A DNA stretch of 64,000 nucleotides from MED-G105 sp038522945 (lineage in GTDB: Bacteria > Pseudomonadota > Alphaproteobacteria > Caulobacterales > Parvularculaceae). How positions within the stretch are numbered: position 1 is the first letter of the stretch; every line of letters begins with the position of its first letter. Under the pieces are notes generated by a model. That model had not been told where the DNA came from and did no database searches. It saw only the letters and a list, made by a program, of their open reading frames with translations. This document shows positions 33,621 through 44,100 of this stretch, in pieces. The stretch is from the NCBI GenBank assembly GCA_038522945.1, contig JBCBJV010000007.1, positions 124,001 through 188,000 on the forward strand, in the 5' to 3' direction. The translations under genes were made by a program, and so were the position numbers.

Positions 33621-34385
33621 ATGCCGACGTCACCCTCTCATATTGTGTTTTTCGGTCACCACAAGTGTGGCAGCCGCTTCTTTCGACAGACCGTGCTTCG
33701 GCCTCTTGCCCAAGCTAACGGCTACGAAACCCAAGCCTATCACATCAATGAGCCGATGTTCGAATTCGAAACGGCCCACGACCTTGATCTTTATCATGTA
33801 GATTTCGAAAAGTTCGCAGCAAGCGAACGTGCGGTATTGATGCTTGCCAATTCCGGCAAGCCTGTCGTTGACCGGCTGAATCGCCTCGGGCTGGATTATG
33901 TGGGTATCCACGTACTTCGCGATCCGAGACAGTTTTTTGTCTCCAGCTATTTTCACCACTTGGACGGGCACATTATCGTCCGTCCAGATCAGTGGATATG
34001 GCGCAAACTTGAAAAAGACAGACCCATTCTGGAGAGCCTCAGCCTGGAGGACGGTCTGTTGTACGAACTCGACAACATCACAAAGGACGTCATTGACAAT
34101 CAACTACGCCCTTGGCGACCAGCCCCTAATATCCTCGAAATCAGGCTGGAAGAATTCAATCCAGACCCGCTGACCGGACAACAGAATCTGGCTCACCTCG
34201 CCGAATTCTGTGGGTTCACCGACAGGGCAGAAATCGATTTGTCGAAGACATTTTCTAATCCAGCCGCTCCTAGCGATTGGCGGCGCGTGCTGACAACAAA
34301 GGTGCTGGAGGCATTCAATGAAAGGTACGGAGATCTTGTTGCCCAATTGGGCTACGATTTATCTCTAACACCTACAGATAGCTAG
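33621..34385 (+). CDS. Sulfotransferase-family protein
   Basis: Start set at the ATG 33621 (MPTSPSHIVFF), giving 254 residues; a longer frame from 33498 has no support. The 5' phosphosulfate loop is VFFGHHKCGSRFFRQTVLRP and the 3' phosphate-binding motif is VLRDPRQFFVSSYFHHL (Arg-Asp-Pro, Ser). It would transfer sulfate from PAPS to a sugar or other surface molecule. It is divergent from the CMP-sugar operon with 188 bases between and convergent with the Wzt gene. No PAPS-synthesis genes lie nearby. Confidence 0.87.
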   Translation: MPTSPSHIVFFGHHKCGSRFFRQTVLRPLAQANGYETQAYHINEPMFEFETAHDLDLYHVDFEKFAASERAVLMLANSGKPVVDRLNRLGLDYVGIHVLRDPRQFFVSSYFHHLDGHIIVRPDQWIWRKLEKDRPILESLSLEDGLLYELDNITKDVIDNQLRPWRPAPNILEIRLEEFNPDPLTGQQNLAHLAEFCGFTDRAEIDLSKTFSNPAAPSDWRRVLTTKVLEAFNERYGDLVAQLGYDLSLTPTDS

Positions 34386-34430
34386 ATCGCAGTCTGCTAG
34401 CGAGCTTCATATTGGGGCTCGCCAGTGTAT

Positions 34431-35672
34431 TCACGATACTGACCATTCATGGGGCAACGTAACTGGACCCCAGTGAAAAATCCGATCCGGGTCCTCGATT
34501 TCAAGCGCGGGGGCCTTCTGGCGATACAGAAACTCTGCACCTTCCTTAACGATGACAACCGGCTGATAAACGCCTGGATTTAGAGACGCCGTGTCAATGA
34601 CAAGCTCAAAGACCCGTTGCTCACCAGGATCTGCACGAACGCCGGTTAGAGCCTCCTGACTGGAGTAAGCGCTCATCATATTCTCTTTGTGATCAAAGAT
34701 TGGATACCCAATCCAGATGTCGGTCAGGGCCAGGCCAGCGGTGACACTGACCTTTACTGCGAGCTTGCTGCCTCGGGCGAGTTTAAGTGGATCATCATCA
34801 GCTTTGCGAACTTCACCATTAATAGCGACCTTAACCTCAGTAAGGGAACTCTCGTTACGGATGAATTCGCCGAGCGCCTTCCGGGCAATTGGTTTTGCCG
34901 GATCAGTCGCCGCCTCGCTTTCCTGAAAGAACTTGATCGCATCATCAGGGGCGCCCTGGAAAGCGATTTCGCCCTTTTGCAAGACGATCGTTTCTGTACA
35001 GAACTGACTGACATCGCGCATGGAATGGGTCGCGAGCACAAAAGCACACTTTTCGCGCAATGACCGGATCCGTTCGAGACACTTCTGGCGAAACCGGAAG
35101 TCGCCTACGGACAAAACCTCGTCAATCAAGAGCAAATCGGGATTGACAAAGATGGTGGTCGCAAAAGCAAGGCGCATGCGCATCCCGGCGCTATAGGTCT
35201 GGATTGGCGCTTGGAGCGCGTCGCCAAGCTCCATGAAGTCGACCATTTCATCGAGAACAGTATCGACTTCCTGCCTGGTTTTGCCGATGGATGCGCTGCG
35301 CAGATAAATATTTTCCCAACCGCTCATCCGGTCGTTCAACCCTGCGGTCAGGTCAATCATGGACGCTGTCTTACCGGCGATCCTGATCTCCCCGCGGTCC
35401 GGCGGCAACTGACCGTTCAGCATACGCAGCAAGGTGGTCTTGCCTGCCCCGTTGAAGCCAATAATGCCGAGGGCTTCGCCGCGCTTCACGGTCAGATTGA
35501 TATTCTTCAAAGCCCAGAACTCGCTCTCGCCAGTGTCCGCAACTGTGAAATCCCGCCCCATAACGGCGGCAAGGAGTACTTTGCTTAGGCGTTCTTGTGT
35601 ACCCGCATAGGAACGCGAATAGAGCTTGTGGACCCCATCCACTTCCAGAACCGTGTCGGCGTCCATCATCAT
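34431..35672 (-). CDS. wzt: ABC transporter ATPase, Wzt/KpsT-like with C-terminal glycan-binding extension
   Basis: The ATPase of a glycan exporter, 413 residues. Walker A is GFNGAGKTTLLRML (about residues 72-85), the signature is TYSAGMRMRLAFA and Walker B is DLLLIDEVLSVGD. A PPDRGEIRIAGKTASMID follows the first domain. After about residue 240 there is a long extension, ending in a beta-sandwich-like region (VKVSVTAGLALTDIWIGYP, FDHKENMMSAYSSQEALTG); in E. coli O8/O9a Wzt this domain binds the capped end of the polymer to trigger export. It starts with a 4-base overlap (ATGA) at the end of the permease gene, so it is translationally coupled. Confidence 0.93.
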   Translation of the reverse strand: MMMDADTVLEVDGVHKLYSRSYAGTQERLSKVLLAAVMGRDFTVADTGESEFWALKNINLTVKRGEALGIIGFNGAGKTTLLRMLNGQLPPDRGEIRIAGKTASMIDLTAGLNDRMSGWENIYLRSASIGKTRQEVDTVLDEMVDFMELGDALQAPIQTYSAGMRMRLAFATTIFVNPDLLLIDEVLSVGDFRFRQKCLERIRSLREKCAFVLATHSMRDVSQFCTETIVLQKGEIAFQGAPDDAIKFFQESEAATDPAKPIARKALGEFIRNESSLTEVKVAINGEVRKADDDPLKLARGSKLAVKVSVTAGLALTDIWIGYPIFDHKENMMSAYSSQEALTGVRADPGEQRVFELVIDTASLNPGVYQPVVIVKEGAEFLYRQKAPALEIEDPDRIFHWGPVTLPHEWSVS

Positions 35673-36517
35673 TGGGCAAACCCCTTGAGGCGCGACTGGC
35701 TGATGTAAAGAAGACGGCAGGAAAACAGGAAGATCAAAACCCCAAGCCCGCTGAAGACTGCAAGGGGGACCGGATGGCGGATTTCCCCAAATACCGTCAG
35801 GGTTCGGATCGCATCGATAAAGACGTAAAATGGGTTGAAAAGCGAAATCTTGCCAAGGAATTCAATTTGATCAAGCGGAAAGATGATAGAGCTTAGCAAG
35901 ATACCATATTGCAAGGCGATCGTGACCAGTTTGCCAATATCGCGATAGGCGAGATTAAATACCCCGAGGGTTAGGCCCAACCCGGAAAAGAACAACGTCC
36001 CAAAAAACACGACAATCGGCACGAGGATGATTTTCCAGTCCGGAAGCCCGTGAAAGATGGCAAACACGATCGCTGTCCCAACAATGCGCACCAGCGTATC
36101 GAAAGAGAGCGTTGCAAAGCCTGCAATGATCATCCCGACCAAAGGCATCTGGGAGCGCGCAACTTCTTTAATCCGGGACTCAATGGTACCGATCGGCACA
36201 CTGACAAATCCGGCAAATAGAAACCAGAACGTAATACCGAGCGTCACGTAAACAACGCTACTGACGCCGTTAAAGCCAGGGAACAATCGCAGGGCGTTGA
36301 GCAAGACCCATACGGTCAGTGGCACCAATGGCAGGATATAGTTCCAGACCGAACCGAAACGGGTGAGCCTTGAGTTGGCGAAGAAGTCCCGACGGAAAAG
36401 CTGGGCAATGTGCCACCGGTGATCGCGGATTTCCTTGAATAACGCGCGCACGGTGGCAAACGTTGAGATATGTGGATCCCACTTTGCGCTATAAACAGTA
36501 ACTTTTTCGCCCATCAT
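35669..36517 (-). CDS. wzm: ABC transporter permease, Wzm/KpsM-like
   Basis: A 282-residue ABC-2 type permease with about six membrane segments (IRDHRWHIAQLFRRDF, then LVPLTVWVLLNALRLFPGF, VTLGITFWFLFAGFVSVPIG, LVRIVGTAIVFAIFHGL, VVFFGTLFFSGLGLTLGVF and so on). It would export an undecaprenyl-linked glycan, paired with the Wzt ATPase. It follows the giant GT gene after 41 bases and overlaps the next gene by 4 bases, so GT-Wzm-Wzt form an operon. Confidence 0.92.
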   Translation of the reverse strand: MMGEKVTVYSAKWDPHISTFATVRALFKEIRDHRWHIAQLFRRDFFANSRLTRFGSVWNYILPLVPLTVWVLLNALRLFPGFNGVSSVVYVTLGITFWFLFAGFVSVPIGTIESRIKEVARSQMPLVGMIIAGFATLSFDTLVRIVGTAIVFAIFHGLPDWKIILVPIVVFFGTLFFSGLGLTLGVFNLAYRDIGKLVTIALQYGILLSSIIFPLDQIEFLGKISLFNPFYVFIDAIRTLTVFGEIRHPVPLAVFSGLGVLIFLFSCRLLYISQSRLKGFAQ

Positions 36518-36558
36518 CGGCCTTGAATTCGCCTGGCATTCAAATCGCGCAAGCAGCG

Positions 36559-39327
36559 CTAAGCGTCAGCCTTCTTGAAAAGGCTCTCATACTCCACGCG
36601 CTCGAACACCTCCAGGTGCCCGCCGGCGGTCGCATTATAGATTGTTCGACCTGCCCCGTCATAGGCCCGCCGCGCTTTACGATAGGCCGTTTCCATGCGG
36701 TCAACGCGCGGGTCGTGCCAGCGATATCCCTTCCCAAAATAGTCAGGGTGGAAATGGTTTGGATCATCACTCGTAGACGTAATTGCCCGTCCTTCCACAT
36801 GCGCTTCCTTCGGCACCGTGTAGGAATGGTCAAAGCCGACCAGATAAACTTCGCTGAAGCCCATATAAAAAGCCAGCTGCATGGCAATATAACTCACCGT
36901 TCCACCAACCCAGACAATGCGTGCGGCATTCTGTGAGAAGTGCGGGAAATCGGGATAATTCCGATAATCACACGCCACATTCATCCAGCAGGTATCAGGC
37001 CCGCCACTCAGACAGTAGCTCAAATAGTTGCCGATCCATTTGGTTGGCCCGGTGAGCGCGTTGATCTCGTCAGCCCGATCTTCAGCAACAAAGATGTCTT
37101 CAACTATGTAATGGGTCGGTAAGAAGCCCATTTTGTCCTTGTTCAGATAAATAGCGTTCACACCGAAGGTGTATTCGTCCTTCAATTTGGTGAGGTCGAG
37201 CTTGTTGAGCGAAGGGCCGTTGCCAATAATGAAGGCGCGCTTGCCTTGAGCGTAATTGTGAAACCGCAACATGCGTTGCTCGTTCGGGCTAAGGGGCATA
37301 CCCCGCGAGGCCGAAAGGTATCTTACTTTGTTCAGGAACTTTGCCGTGGAACTTGGGTTATAGTTTTCCGGGAATGGCGCCGTGCGCGGATCTTCAGCAA
37401 AAAGTCGTTTCACAGCGTCTTTCATATTTGAACCTTGCTCTTCAGTGGTTTCGATCCGAGGCGGCGGCGCCGGGACCACGGGAGTTTCCCCATCGACCAA
37501 TTTCTTCAACACGGGGTTCGGTTTTGCCCCATCAGCCGACGTCACCGTCACAGGCAAATGAAGCGCACCGGGCGCGCCGTCAATGACACCGCTTGCCGCG
37601 AGCCGAATCCGGTCCACATCGCCTTTGACCCAGGCCACCAGAGCATCGCCAGCGGTTTGATGGCGGGCGATGTTATCGACAATATCCGGCAAGGCTCGCC
37701 GCTCAATGGCGCTCATATGGGTAAGGACGCGCTTTAACCCCCCTCTATCGATGGCGACAAGATCGGCCTTTTCGATATTGAGGGGCGCAACGCAGTCCTC
37801 GCGCCGGTCTGGACGCTCGCCTTTGATTGACCCTGCGAGGTCGATCCCCCCATCGGTTTCGACCGAGAGGTTCTCAATGGAAAACGCACCTGCTTTTTCA
37901 AGCATAACATTGCCGCTGACGCGGGCCACGAAAGCGTTGGATGACGTCAGGGCATGGATCAATAAGGGCGTCATTTCCTTCGGAATTTGAACGTCGAACC
38001 GGTCAATGGAAACTTCGGTCTGACCCTCAGTGCTACGGACCGAACCAGAAAACCCAGTCGCGTCATCGGAGGTCCCTAATGTGACCTGACCTGCATCACG
38101 GTCGACCTTGACTTCCCGTGCGCCCGGAAAAACTGACCTCACGAAGCCGGCCACATAATCCAGAACCTCGTTGCTCGATGGTACCTCATCGGATGTGTGC
38201 TCCGGGAGGCTATAGGCGAGCGCATTGCCGAGGTACGCTGCGAGCGCGTTCAGCCGATTGACGGCTGGCAACGCATAGCCTTTGTCGCGGGATAAAGGCT
38301 GGGCAACTTCAACATTGCGCATCACCCGGTTTGAAATCGCCAGGAATGCACCGCTTGCCTCACCGCCCTTTGTGTGACGCCGAACAATAGTCCCGGCCAT
38401 TTTGCCTTGGGTGGAGATCAGCACCTTCAAGGGACGGTCACTGAGCCGATAGGCAATATCGTGGATCGCCAACGCTTCAGGCACACAATAATGGCGGTAT
38501 CCGAGATTGGCCGCGCGCAAGGCAAAGTCGGCATCTTCATAGCCAAACGGGTTAAATGTCTCGCAAATGCCGCCGAGCTGATCAAACAACTCCACAGAGT
38601 AAAGGCAGATACCACCAGGCGCGGTCTGAATCTCAATGGGCGCCGCCCCGGAAAGCACCAGATCAACGGCATCTTTCCGGGTCTTTAAGCTAGCTTCTGC
38701 GCCCGTGAGAGCCGGTGTTTCAAGCCCATAGGCCGCCAAGATATCCCGGTCGAGTTGCGGCTGGCTGAAACAGTAGGTCCCTTTCCAGTCGCGGATCCCC
38801 ATGTGGTAGATGCTGCCACTACCGAAGCTGTCATCTTCTTTAATACGGGCACGGACCTCTTCGGTGAGCGGCGTTGTCACGGGACCGCCGCGTTCCACCA
38901 GCGCCAGCGCACCGGGATTGTAAAGCACCGACTTGACGCTGTTAAAATCCAGCGTTGCCGGGGTCAGAATGCCAGGGCGTTTTCCCTCCGCCGCCAGCGC
39001 CTCATAGGCGCGAACCATGACATCGGGATAGTCTGGCGGCAGAAGGAAGTCGTCATCCACAGACAGAACAAATTCTGCGCCGCGCGTAATGGCTTCCTGG
39101 ACCAGCCGATTGCGCCCGCCAGCCACCCCCAGATTATGCCCGACCACGATGACGTCACCACCGCTGATGTCGCGAAGTTTTTGTTCCGTTTCCCGATCAC
39201 ACTCGTCATTGACGAGGACAATCTGGTGATCATCGTTGCGGCAGGCTTCCCGCAAACTGGCCAAGGAGGCGTAAGCCCACGGCAAGTCCTTGCGCTGGAC
39301 CATTGAAATAATGGCTGTTCGGGTCAC
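36559..39327 (-). CDS. Giant GT2 - beta-rich - GNGPSL (DUF115/GT42-like) glycosyltransferase
   Basis: A 922-residue multidomain protein. Residues 1-290 are a GT2 domain (TAIISMVQRKDLPWAYASLA, VVGHNLGVAGGRNRLV, FVLSVDDDFLLPPDYPDVM, GYEDADFALRAANLGYRHY). Residues about 330-690 form a beta-rich region I do not recognise. From about 702 to the end comes a GNGPSLNKLDL domain with SDDPNHFHPDYFGKG and a NATAGGHLEVFERVEY tail, like DUF115/MptE-like and the GT42 sialyltransferase fold (GNGPSL also opens Cst-type enzymes). It probably transfers two kinds of sugar. It heads the operon with Wzm/Wzt and starts 122 bases from a divergent operon containing its closest relative. Confidence 0.86.
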   Translation of the reverse strand: MTRTAIISMVQRKDLPWAYASLASLREACRNDDHQIVLVNDECDRETEQKLRDISGGDVIVVGHNLGVAGGRNRLVQEAITRGAEFVLSVDDDFLLPPDYPDVMVRAYEALAAEGKRPGILTPATLDFNSVKSVLYNPGALALVERGGPVTTPLTEEVRARIKEDDSFGSGSIYHMGIRDWKGTYCFSQPQLDRDILAAYGLETPALTGAEASLKTRKDAVDLVLSGAAPIEIQTAPGGICLYSVELFDQLGGICETFNPFGYEDADFALRAANLGYRHYCVPEALAIHDIAYRLSDRPLKVLISTQGKMAGTIVRRHTKGGEASGAFLAISNRVMRNVEVAQPLSRDKGYALPAVNRLNALAAYLGNALAYSLPEHTSDEVPSSNEVLDYVAGFVRSVFPGAREVKVDRDAGQVTLGTSDDATGFSGSVRSTEGQTEVSIDRFDVQIPKEMTPLLIHALTSSNAFVARVSGNVMLEKAGAFSIENLSVETDGGIDLAGSIKGERPDRREDCVAPLNIEKADLVAIDRGGLKRVLTHMSAIERRALPDIVDNIARHQTAGDALVAWVKGDVDRIRLAASGVIDGAPGALHLPVTVTSADGAKPNPVLKKLVDGETPVVPAPPPRIETTEEQGSNMKDAVKRLFAEDPRTAPFPENYNPSSTAKFLNKVRYLSASRGMPLSPNEQRMLRFHNYAQGKRAFIIGNGPSLNKLDLTKLKDEYTFGVNAIYLNKDKMGFLPTHYIVEDIFVAEDRADEINALTGPTKWIGNYLSYCLSGGPDTCWMNVACDYRNYPDFPHFSQNAARIVWVGGTVSYIAMQLAFYMGFSEVYLVGFDHSYTVPKEAHVEGRAITSTSDDPNHFHPDYFGKGYRWHDPRVDRMETAYRKARRAYDGAGRTIYNATAGGHLEVFERVEYESLFKKADA

Positions 39328-39449
39328 GAAATCGTCTTCTCAATCTGCCGTTGTCAGGCTGAACGGGCGGGTTCTTGCCGATTGGCCTGTTGGCGTCAAC
39401 TGTAACCAAGCCGTCCTGATATCCTCTGGCAAACTCTTGAAATCGGCGG
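39328..39449. promoter_or_regulatory. Divergent promoter region of the two glycan operons
   Basis: Only 122 bases separate the giant GT gene (leftward) from the coiled-coil methyltransferase gene (rightward). The two operons must share this regulatory stretch. No convincing -35/-10 or operator sequence can be picked by eye; the location is inferred from gene orientation only. Confidence 0.55.
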
Positions 39450-41084
39450 GTGATTCATGCAACGCCACGGTCCTTGTGTGAACACTTGAGAAAGCTGCCC
39501 TTCTTGAAACAGCGCATTGCCAAAGGCTTCTCTGCTCAACTGGCCGTTTTGGTCACCCTCGCCGGCGTCCTCGCCACCGGCGCGGGCCTTGGCCTTTTCT
39601 TTCGCGCAGTGGGCCAGCCCTCAAGCGATTTGAACTTTGCCTGGCTCACAGGGATCCTACTCGCACTGGGTGTCGCCATGGCAGTGATCGGCCTGACGGT
39701 TTGGCGGACCATTCGGGCCATGGATATGGTGATCTACCAGGTCCGTGCCGAGGCGCTCCAAGCGCGCGCTGACAGCCGTCTGGAAGCACAGCGCCTTTCT
39801 GAGAGCCAGACGACTTTTCAGAGCGCTTTCAGGGCGGAAGAACAAGAAGCGCGAGAGCGCCTGCGTAGCGACCAGGACCGGCTCGATCTTGCCGTAGATG
39901 CCCTTGCGCAGTCGCTTTCCGCCAGGGCACGGCTAGAAGAAGTAAAGGGCATCTCCTCCGGGGTCCGTGACGATTTGATGAATGAGATCAACGACCTGCA
40001 AGAGAAGATCACCAGCGGAACCTCCCAGGAACTTACCAATGCCTTGCAGGAGATCACCAAGGTCCGCGCGTCGCTTGGGGATATGCATGAAAAGGGAGCT
40101 CAAGCCTCCGCGTCGTTGGAGACCAAGCTAACTCAAGCAACCACCCGTATTCAAAACGTGGAACAATCCCTCAAAACGGTGACCGAGCGGCTTTCAAAAC
40201 TGGACCGTCATGTGAAGGACAATGACCGCGTTCTAGCCACCCGCAGTAGCGCCGAGACGGTGAAGCACGTTCGGACAATCGCCGACCGGGCTTTTGACCG
40301 CGCCACGGACGCACGTAATCGGATTGTTACCTTAGAGCACGGCGCTAAGAAGCATCACGTTCATCAGCGCTTCTTGACGCCAGATGATGTGGAAGTTTTA
40401 CTGGACGACTGGGCGGCCCCACTTGGCGTCGAACTTACACGCGCAAGCCTTCGCTATCACGCCGAGCGGATCAAGATCCTTGAAAGCCAATGCCAGGGTC
40501 GCCTGGCGACGGATCTGCAAACCATGCTGGTTCGGTGCCTCGCCGCCCGAAGCATTAGACGCGAGCAAGTCAATATCACCGAAATTGGCGTACTCTTTGG
40601 GGTTGGCGCCGGCTGTCTATACGACACTTGCCGGTTCCGAAATCAGGACGTCCAATTGACCCTGATTGATCCTCTTAAAGGCTACTATGACCGGGCTGAT
40701 CTCGATATCATTACTCGAGTCGCTGTCACCAGAGAAGTTCTCCTCCACAATCTGGCACATATGTCGGTCCCCAATGCGGCCTTCAGGCTGGTCCAAGCGA
40801 TGAGCGAAACGCCGGAGGCTCTCAATACGATGACCCCCGACACAATCGACCTGCTCGTGATCGATGGCGACCATTCCTACGAGGGGGTGAAGCGAGATTT
40901 TGAGAATTATCGCCCGTTTATGCGGCAGGGCGGACTCATTGTATTCGATGACTACGACACGGAAGACTGGCCGGAAATCCAGACATATGTGGACAAGGAA
41001 ATCATTCCTGATCCCCATCTTGACGTGATCGCAACCGGTTTTCGGACTGCCCTTGTCCGCGTCACGTCTTCCGCTCAAGGCTGA
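39450..41084 (+). CDS. Membrane-anchored coiled-coil SAM-dependent methyltransferase
   Basis: 544 residues. Two membrane segments lie near the start (LAVLVTLAGVLATGAGLGLFF; LTGILLALGVAMAVIGLTVW), then about 200 residues of coiled coil rich in Gln/Glu/Arg/Ala (RAEALQARADSRLEAQRLS; IQNVEQSLKTVTERLSKLD). The C-terminal domain is a class I methyltransferase of the Methyltransf_24 type: GVGAGCLYDTCRF, LTLIDPLKGYYD, DLLVIDGDHSYEGVKRDFE and GGLIVFDDYDTEDW. The GTG start at 39450 is uncertain; TTG codons at 39474, 39486 and 39504 (the last behind gagaaag) are alternatives. Its neighbour has the same two-helix plus coiled-coil front half, so the two may be paired. Substrate unknown; a glycan end-modifier is inferred. 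Confidence 0.84.
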   Translation: MIHATPRSLCEHLRKLPFLKQRIAKGFSAQLAVLVTLAGVLATGAGLGLFFRAVGQPSSDLNFAWLTGILLALGVAMAVIGLTVWRTIRAMDMVIYQVRAEALQARADSRLEAQRLSESQTTFQSAFRAEEQEARERLRSDQDRLDLAVDALAQSLSARARLEEVKGISSGVRDDLMNEINDLQEKITSGTSQELTNALQEITKVRASLGDMHEKGAQASASLETKLTQATTRIQNVEQSLKTVTERLSKLDRHVKDNDRVLATRSSAETVKHVRTIADRAFDRATDARNRIVTLEHGAKKHHVHQRFLTPDDVEVLLDDWAAPLGVELTRASLRYHAERIKILESQCQGRLATDLQTMLVRCLAARSIRREQVNITEIGVLFGVGAGCLYDTCRFRNQDVQLTLIDPLKGYYDRADLDIITRVAVTREVLLHNLAHMSVPNAAFRLVQAMSETPEALNTMTPDTIDLLVIDGDHSYEGVKRDFENYRPFMRQGGLIVFDDYDTEDWPEIQTYVDKEIIPDPHLDVIATGFRTALVRVTSSAQG

Positions 41085-41163
41085 ACTTCGGCCCTCGGAA
41101 GGAAAGGGAAACGGAAGGCGCAAAGAGTAGACCGTCCATGAACTCATAGCTTAAGGCAAAGAT

Positions 41164-44100
41164 ATGTTTGGTATTTTATGGCGCGCCCGCTGGGTTTTGG
41201 CAGTTTTCGGACTAGTCGCAGCGGCCGCTATGTTCACTGCCGCCGGTCGGGACGGCACATCGCTGGCCACGAGAGAGACGCTTCAACTTGCAGCCATCGC
41301 GACCGCTTTCGTCACGACATTCTTGTTGTTTTTTCTCCACGCCGCCTACTTTCTCTTGCGCGAGTACCGCGCCCAGAACGCACGGGCCCGCAACGACCGG
41401 GAAGCGGTACGCAATGAGTTGCGTGCCCACGGGGAGAGGTCAAAAGCTCAAATTGCGGCCGTCGAGGAATTGATAGCCTCGACGTCGACAGCGCTTGAAA
41501 AACAGATCGAGACAAAATCGAACGCGCTTGAAGCCAAATCAAATGCTGTGGCGCAGAACGCTTCATCTGTCCTTTCCGAGGTCGGCAAGATCAAATCTGC
41601 GCTGGACGATGATGGCGGCTTAGGAAAGATCCCGAATGAACTGGAGGATCTTAAAAAGCAGCTCTCAGGTTTGACCGAGGCCCTCGACAAACAGGTTCAG
41701 GAAATCACAGCCCGCCTCGGGGCAATTGAGGCGGAGGTTCCGCAACAGATCGGCCCGGTCAAAGACCAAATTGCCGAATTCGCAAAAGGAACCGAGGCGC
41801 TGTCGGCCAAGTCGGATGACTTGTCAGACCGTCTGGACAAGCTGACAGCAAGTGACAAGGAAACGGCGGTCGTCTCGGCGGCCGTTTCAACGAAACTTTC
41901 CGACGTAGCCAAGCACATCAAAGAGCTTTCCGCAGGTGCTGCCACGCAAACGAAACGTCTGAACGATCTCGACCGCTTCACCAAAAAGACCGCGAAAGAC
42001 CATCACGCCCTTATGCGCCGCCTAGAAGGCAGTGCACCGCCGGCGCAAATTGATACCGATACGGATAAATCTGCGGCTGCAGAGATCGTGGCCAGCGGCC
42101 TTCGCGTGATCAAGACCTATGCACCCTCTGAACAAAGGTCTGGTAGCTCGGATGACGAGACAATACCGGCAAAGCCCTTTCGTTTTGCCGAAGGGATTGA
42201 TTTCGACCGGAACGACCGCCCCCTCGTCAGTGTCATCATTCCTCTTTACAACGAGGAAAATTTCGTCAGTGACACCATTGAGTGTCTCAAACGCCAAACA
42301 TCTCAGAACTTCGAAGCGATCATCGTCGATGATGCAAGCACAGACGCAAGTATGGCAGAGGCGATCGCTGCCATCGATAACGATCCTCGATTTGTGACGG
42401 CCCGCCACGCCGCCAATGGAGGTCTTAGCGCGGCACGCAATACCGGCATCCGCCTCGCCAAGGCACCCTTTGTAACCTTTCTTGATAGCGATGACTTTCT
42501 GTTGCCTGACGCCCTATCGTCAAGCGTTGCAGCCGCCCTTCGCCTCTCGATGGAACCGCGTGCCAGGGCTTATGCAGGCGTTTACTGTCGCCTTGTGACC
42601 ATGCCGCAAAACATCTCAATCGACGAAGCGCTGGCACGGTTGAAACAACGCAGCTACGCCATGGCAGAAGTGGACTTTGTGACCTCAGATGGCGAGTGTC
42701 CTTTTAATGCCCACGCACCGATGCTGCTCACAGACATTGTGCGCGCCCATGGCGGTTTTGATGAGAGCTATAAATATGGGTGCGAGGACTGGGACCTATG
42801 GCAACGGATCATGCGCAACGGCTATGCATTCGCGCCCACCGGGCGTCTTGCCGGCATCTATCGCCGCAAACGCGGCTCGATGGTAAAGTCTACTCCTAAA
42901 GAACATCTGGATACGGCAAAATTATTATTTGAGCGTGCCAGGACCCCGATCGATCCTTCACAAATCGTCGACGGCGCGCCATTTGTTTTCGAAGAAGGCA
43001 TTAATGCCTACGCTGATAAACAGCGCTTTATTCAGCGTACCTCTCAATATGCCGCGATCAATGCCTTTGCTGGAGACACGGCTTTTGCGTCAACGCTGGC
43101 TTCGTTCCCTGCCAATGCAGCTGCCTACACGGAAGTATCCAAGACCGTGCGTCCTTACATCGAGGCCGCCTTGCGCCGTACAACAGCAGTTGATGATGGA
43201 ACGCTGGAGGAAATCGCTGACGATGTGGAACTCTTCACCACAACCTTAGTGAAGGCCATTGAAGATCGGATCGCCATCACTGCCGCACCCGCCGTGGCCG
43301 AACAACCGGCGTTTGATGTAGCATTCCTACCCCAAACAGGAGCCCAGGCTGCCTGCTTTGCGGCCATCGCCACCAGCCTGCGCGAGCAAGGCAAGTCAGT
43401 GGCCTTCATCACAAGCGAAACAGAAACAGGCGACCAGGGCCAAAGACGGTTTCTTGCCGATCAGAATTTCCAAACCATGAGCCTCAATCAGGCAGTTATG
43501 GCCGGAATGGAAGCAAGGGCATTTGTATTAATGCGCCCTTACACGGCGGTAATCCGCGACTGCACGCCGGCGGATGCGGCAATCGTCGAAGTCATCAGTC
43601 CGTATGGGGAAATCTCAGACCCGGATGAAAACCTCCCCCGTCCAGCGACAGCTGTGACCGACCTAACCGATGCCGCTCTTGTCCTAACAAGCTTGATTGA
43701 TGATCAAGACCCGTCGCCTCTGCTTGACCCCGGTGGGCAGCCCTCGTCTGTATTTGAACCAGCCCCGCTAATTATCTCCAGAGATGAGTCATTTTATCAG
43801 ACGCCGGATCACGATGCGATTGTCCAGTTGAAGGATAAATGGCGGGGCGAGCGCTGTGTGATTATCGGAAATGGACCCTCGCTGAACGAATTAGACCTAA
43901 CCTTGCTCCAAGGGGAGTACACCTTTGCCGTCAACGGCATTTTCTATAAGCGCGAGGACATGGGGTTTGATCCCACATTCTACGTGGTCGAGGACAGTTC
44001 CGTCATGAAGGAAAACCTTGACGCGATCAAAGACTACAGCGCGACCTATAAACTTTTCCCGACGATTTACCGCAAACTTCACGACCAGACTGAGACTACC

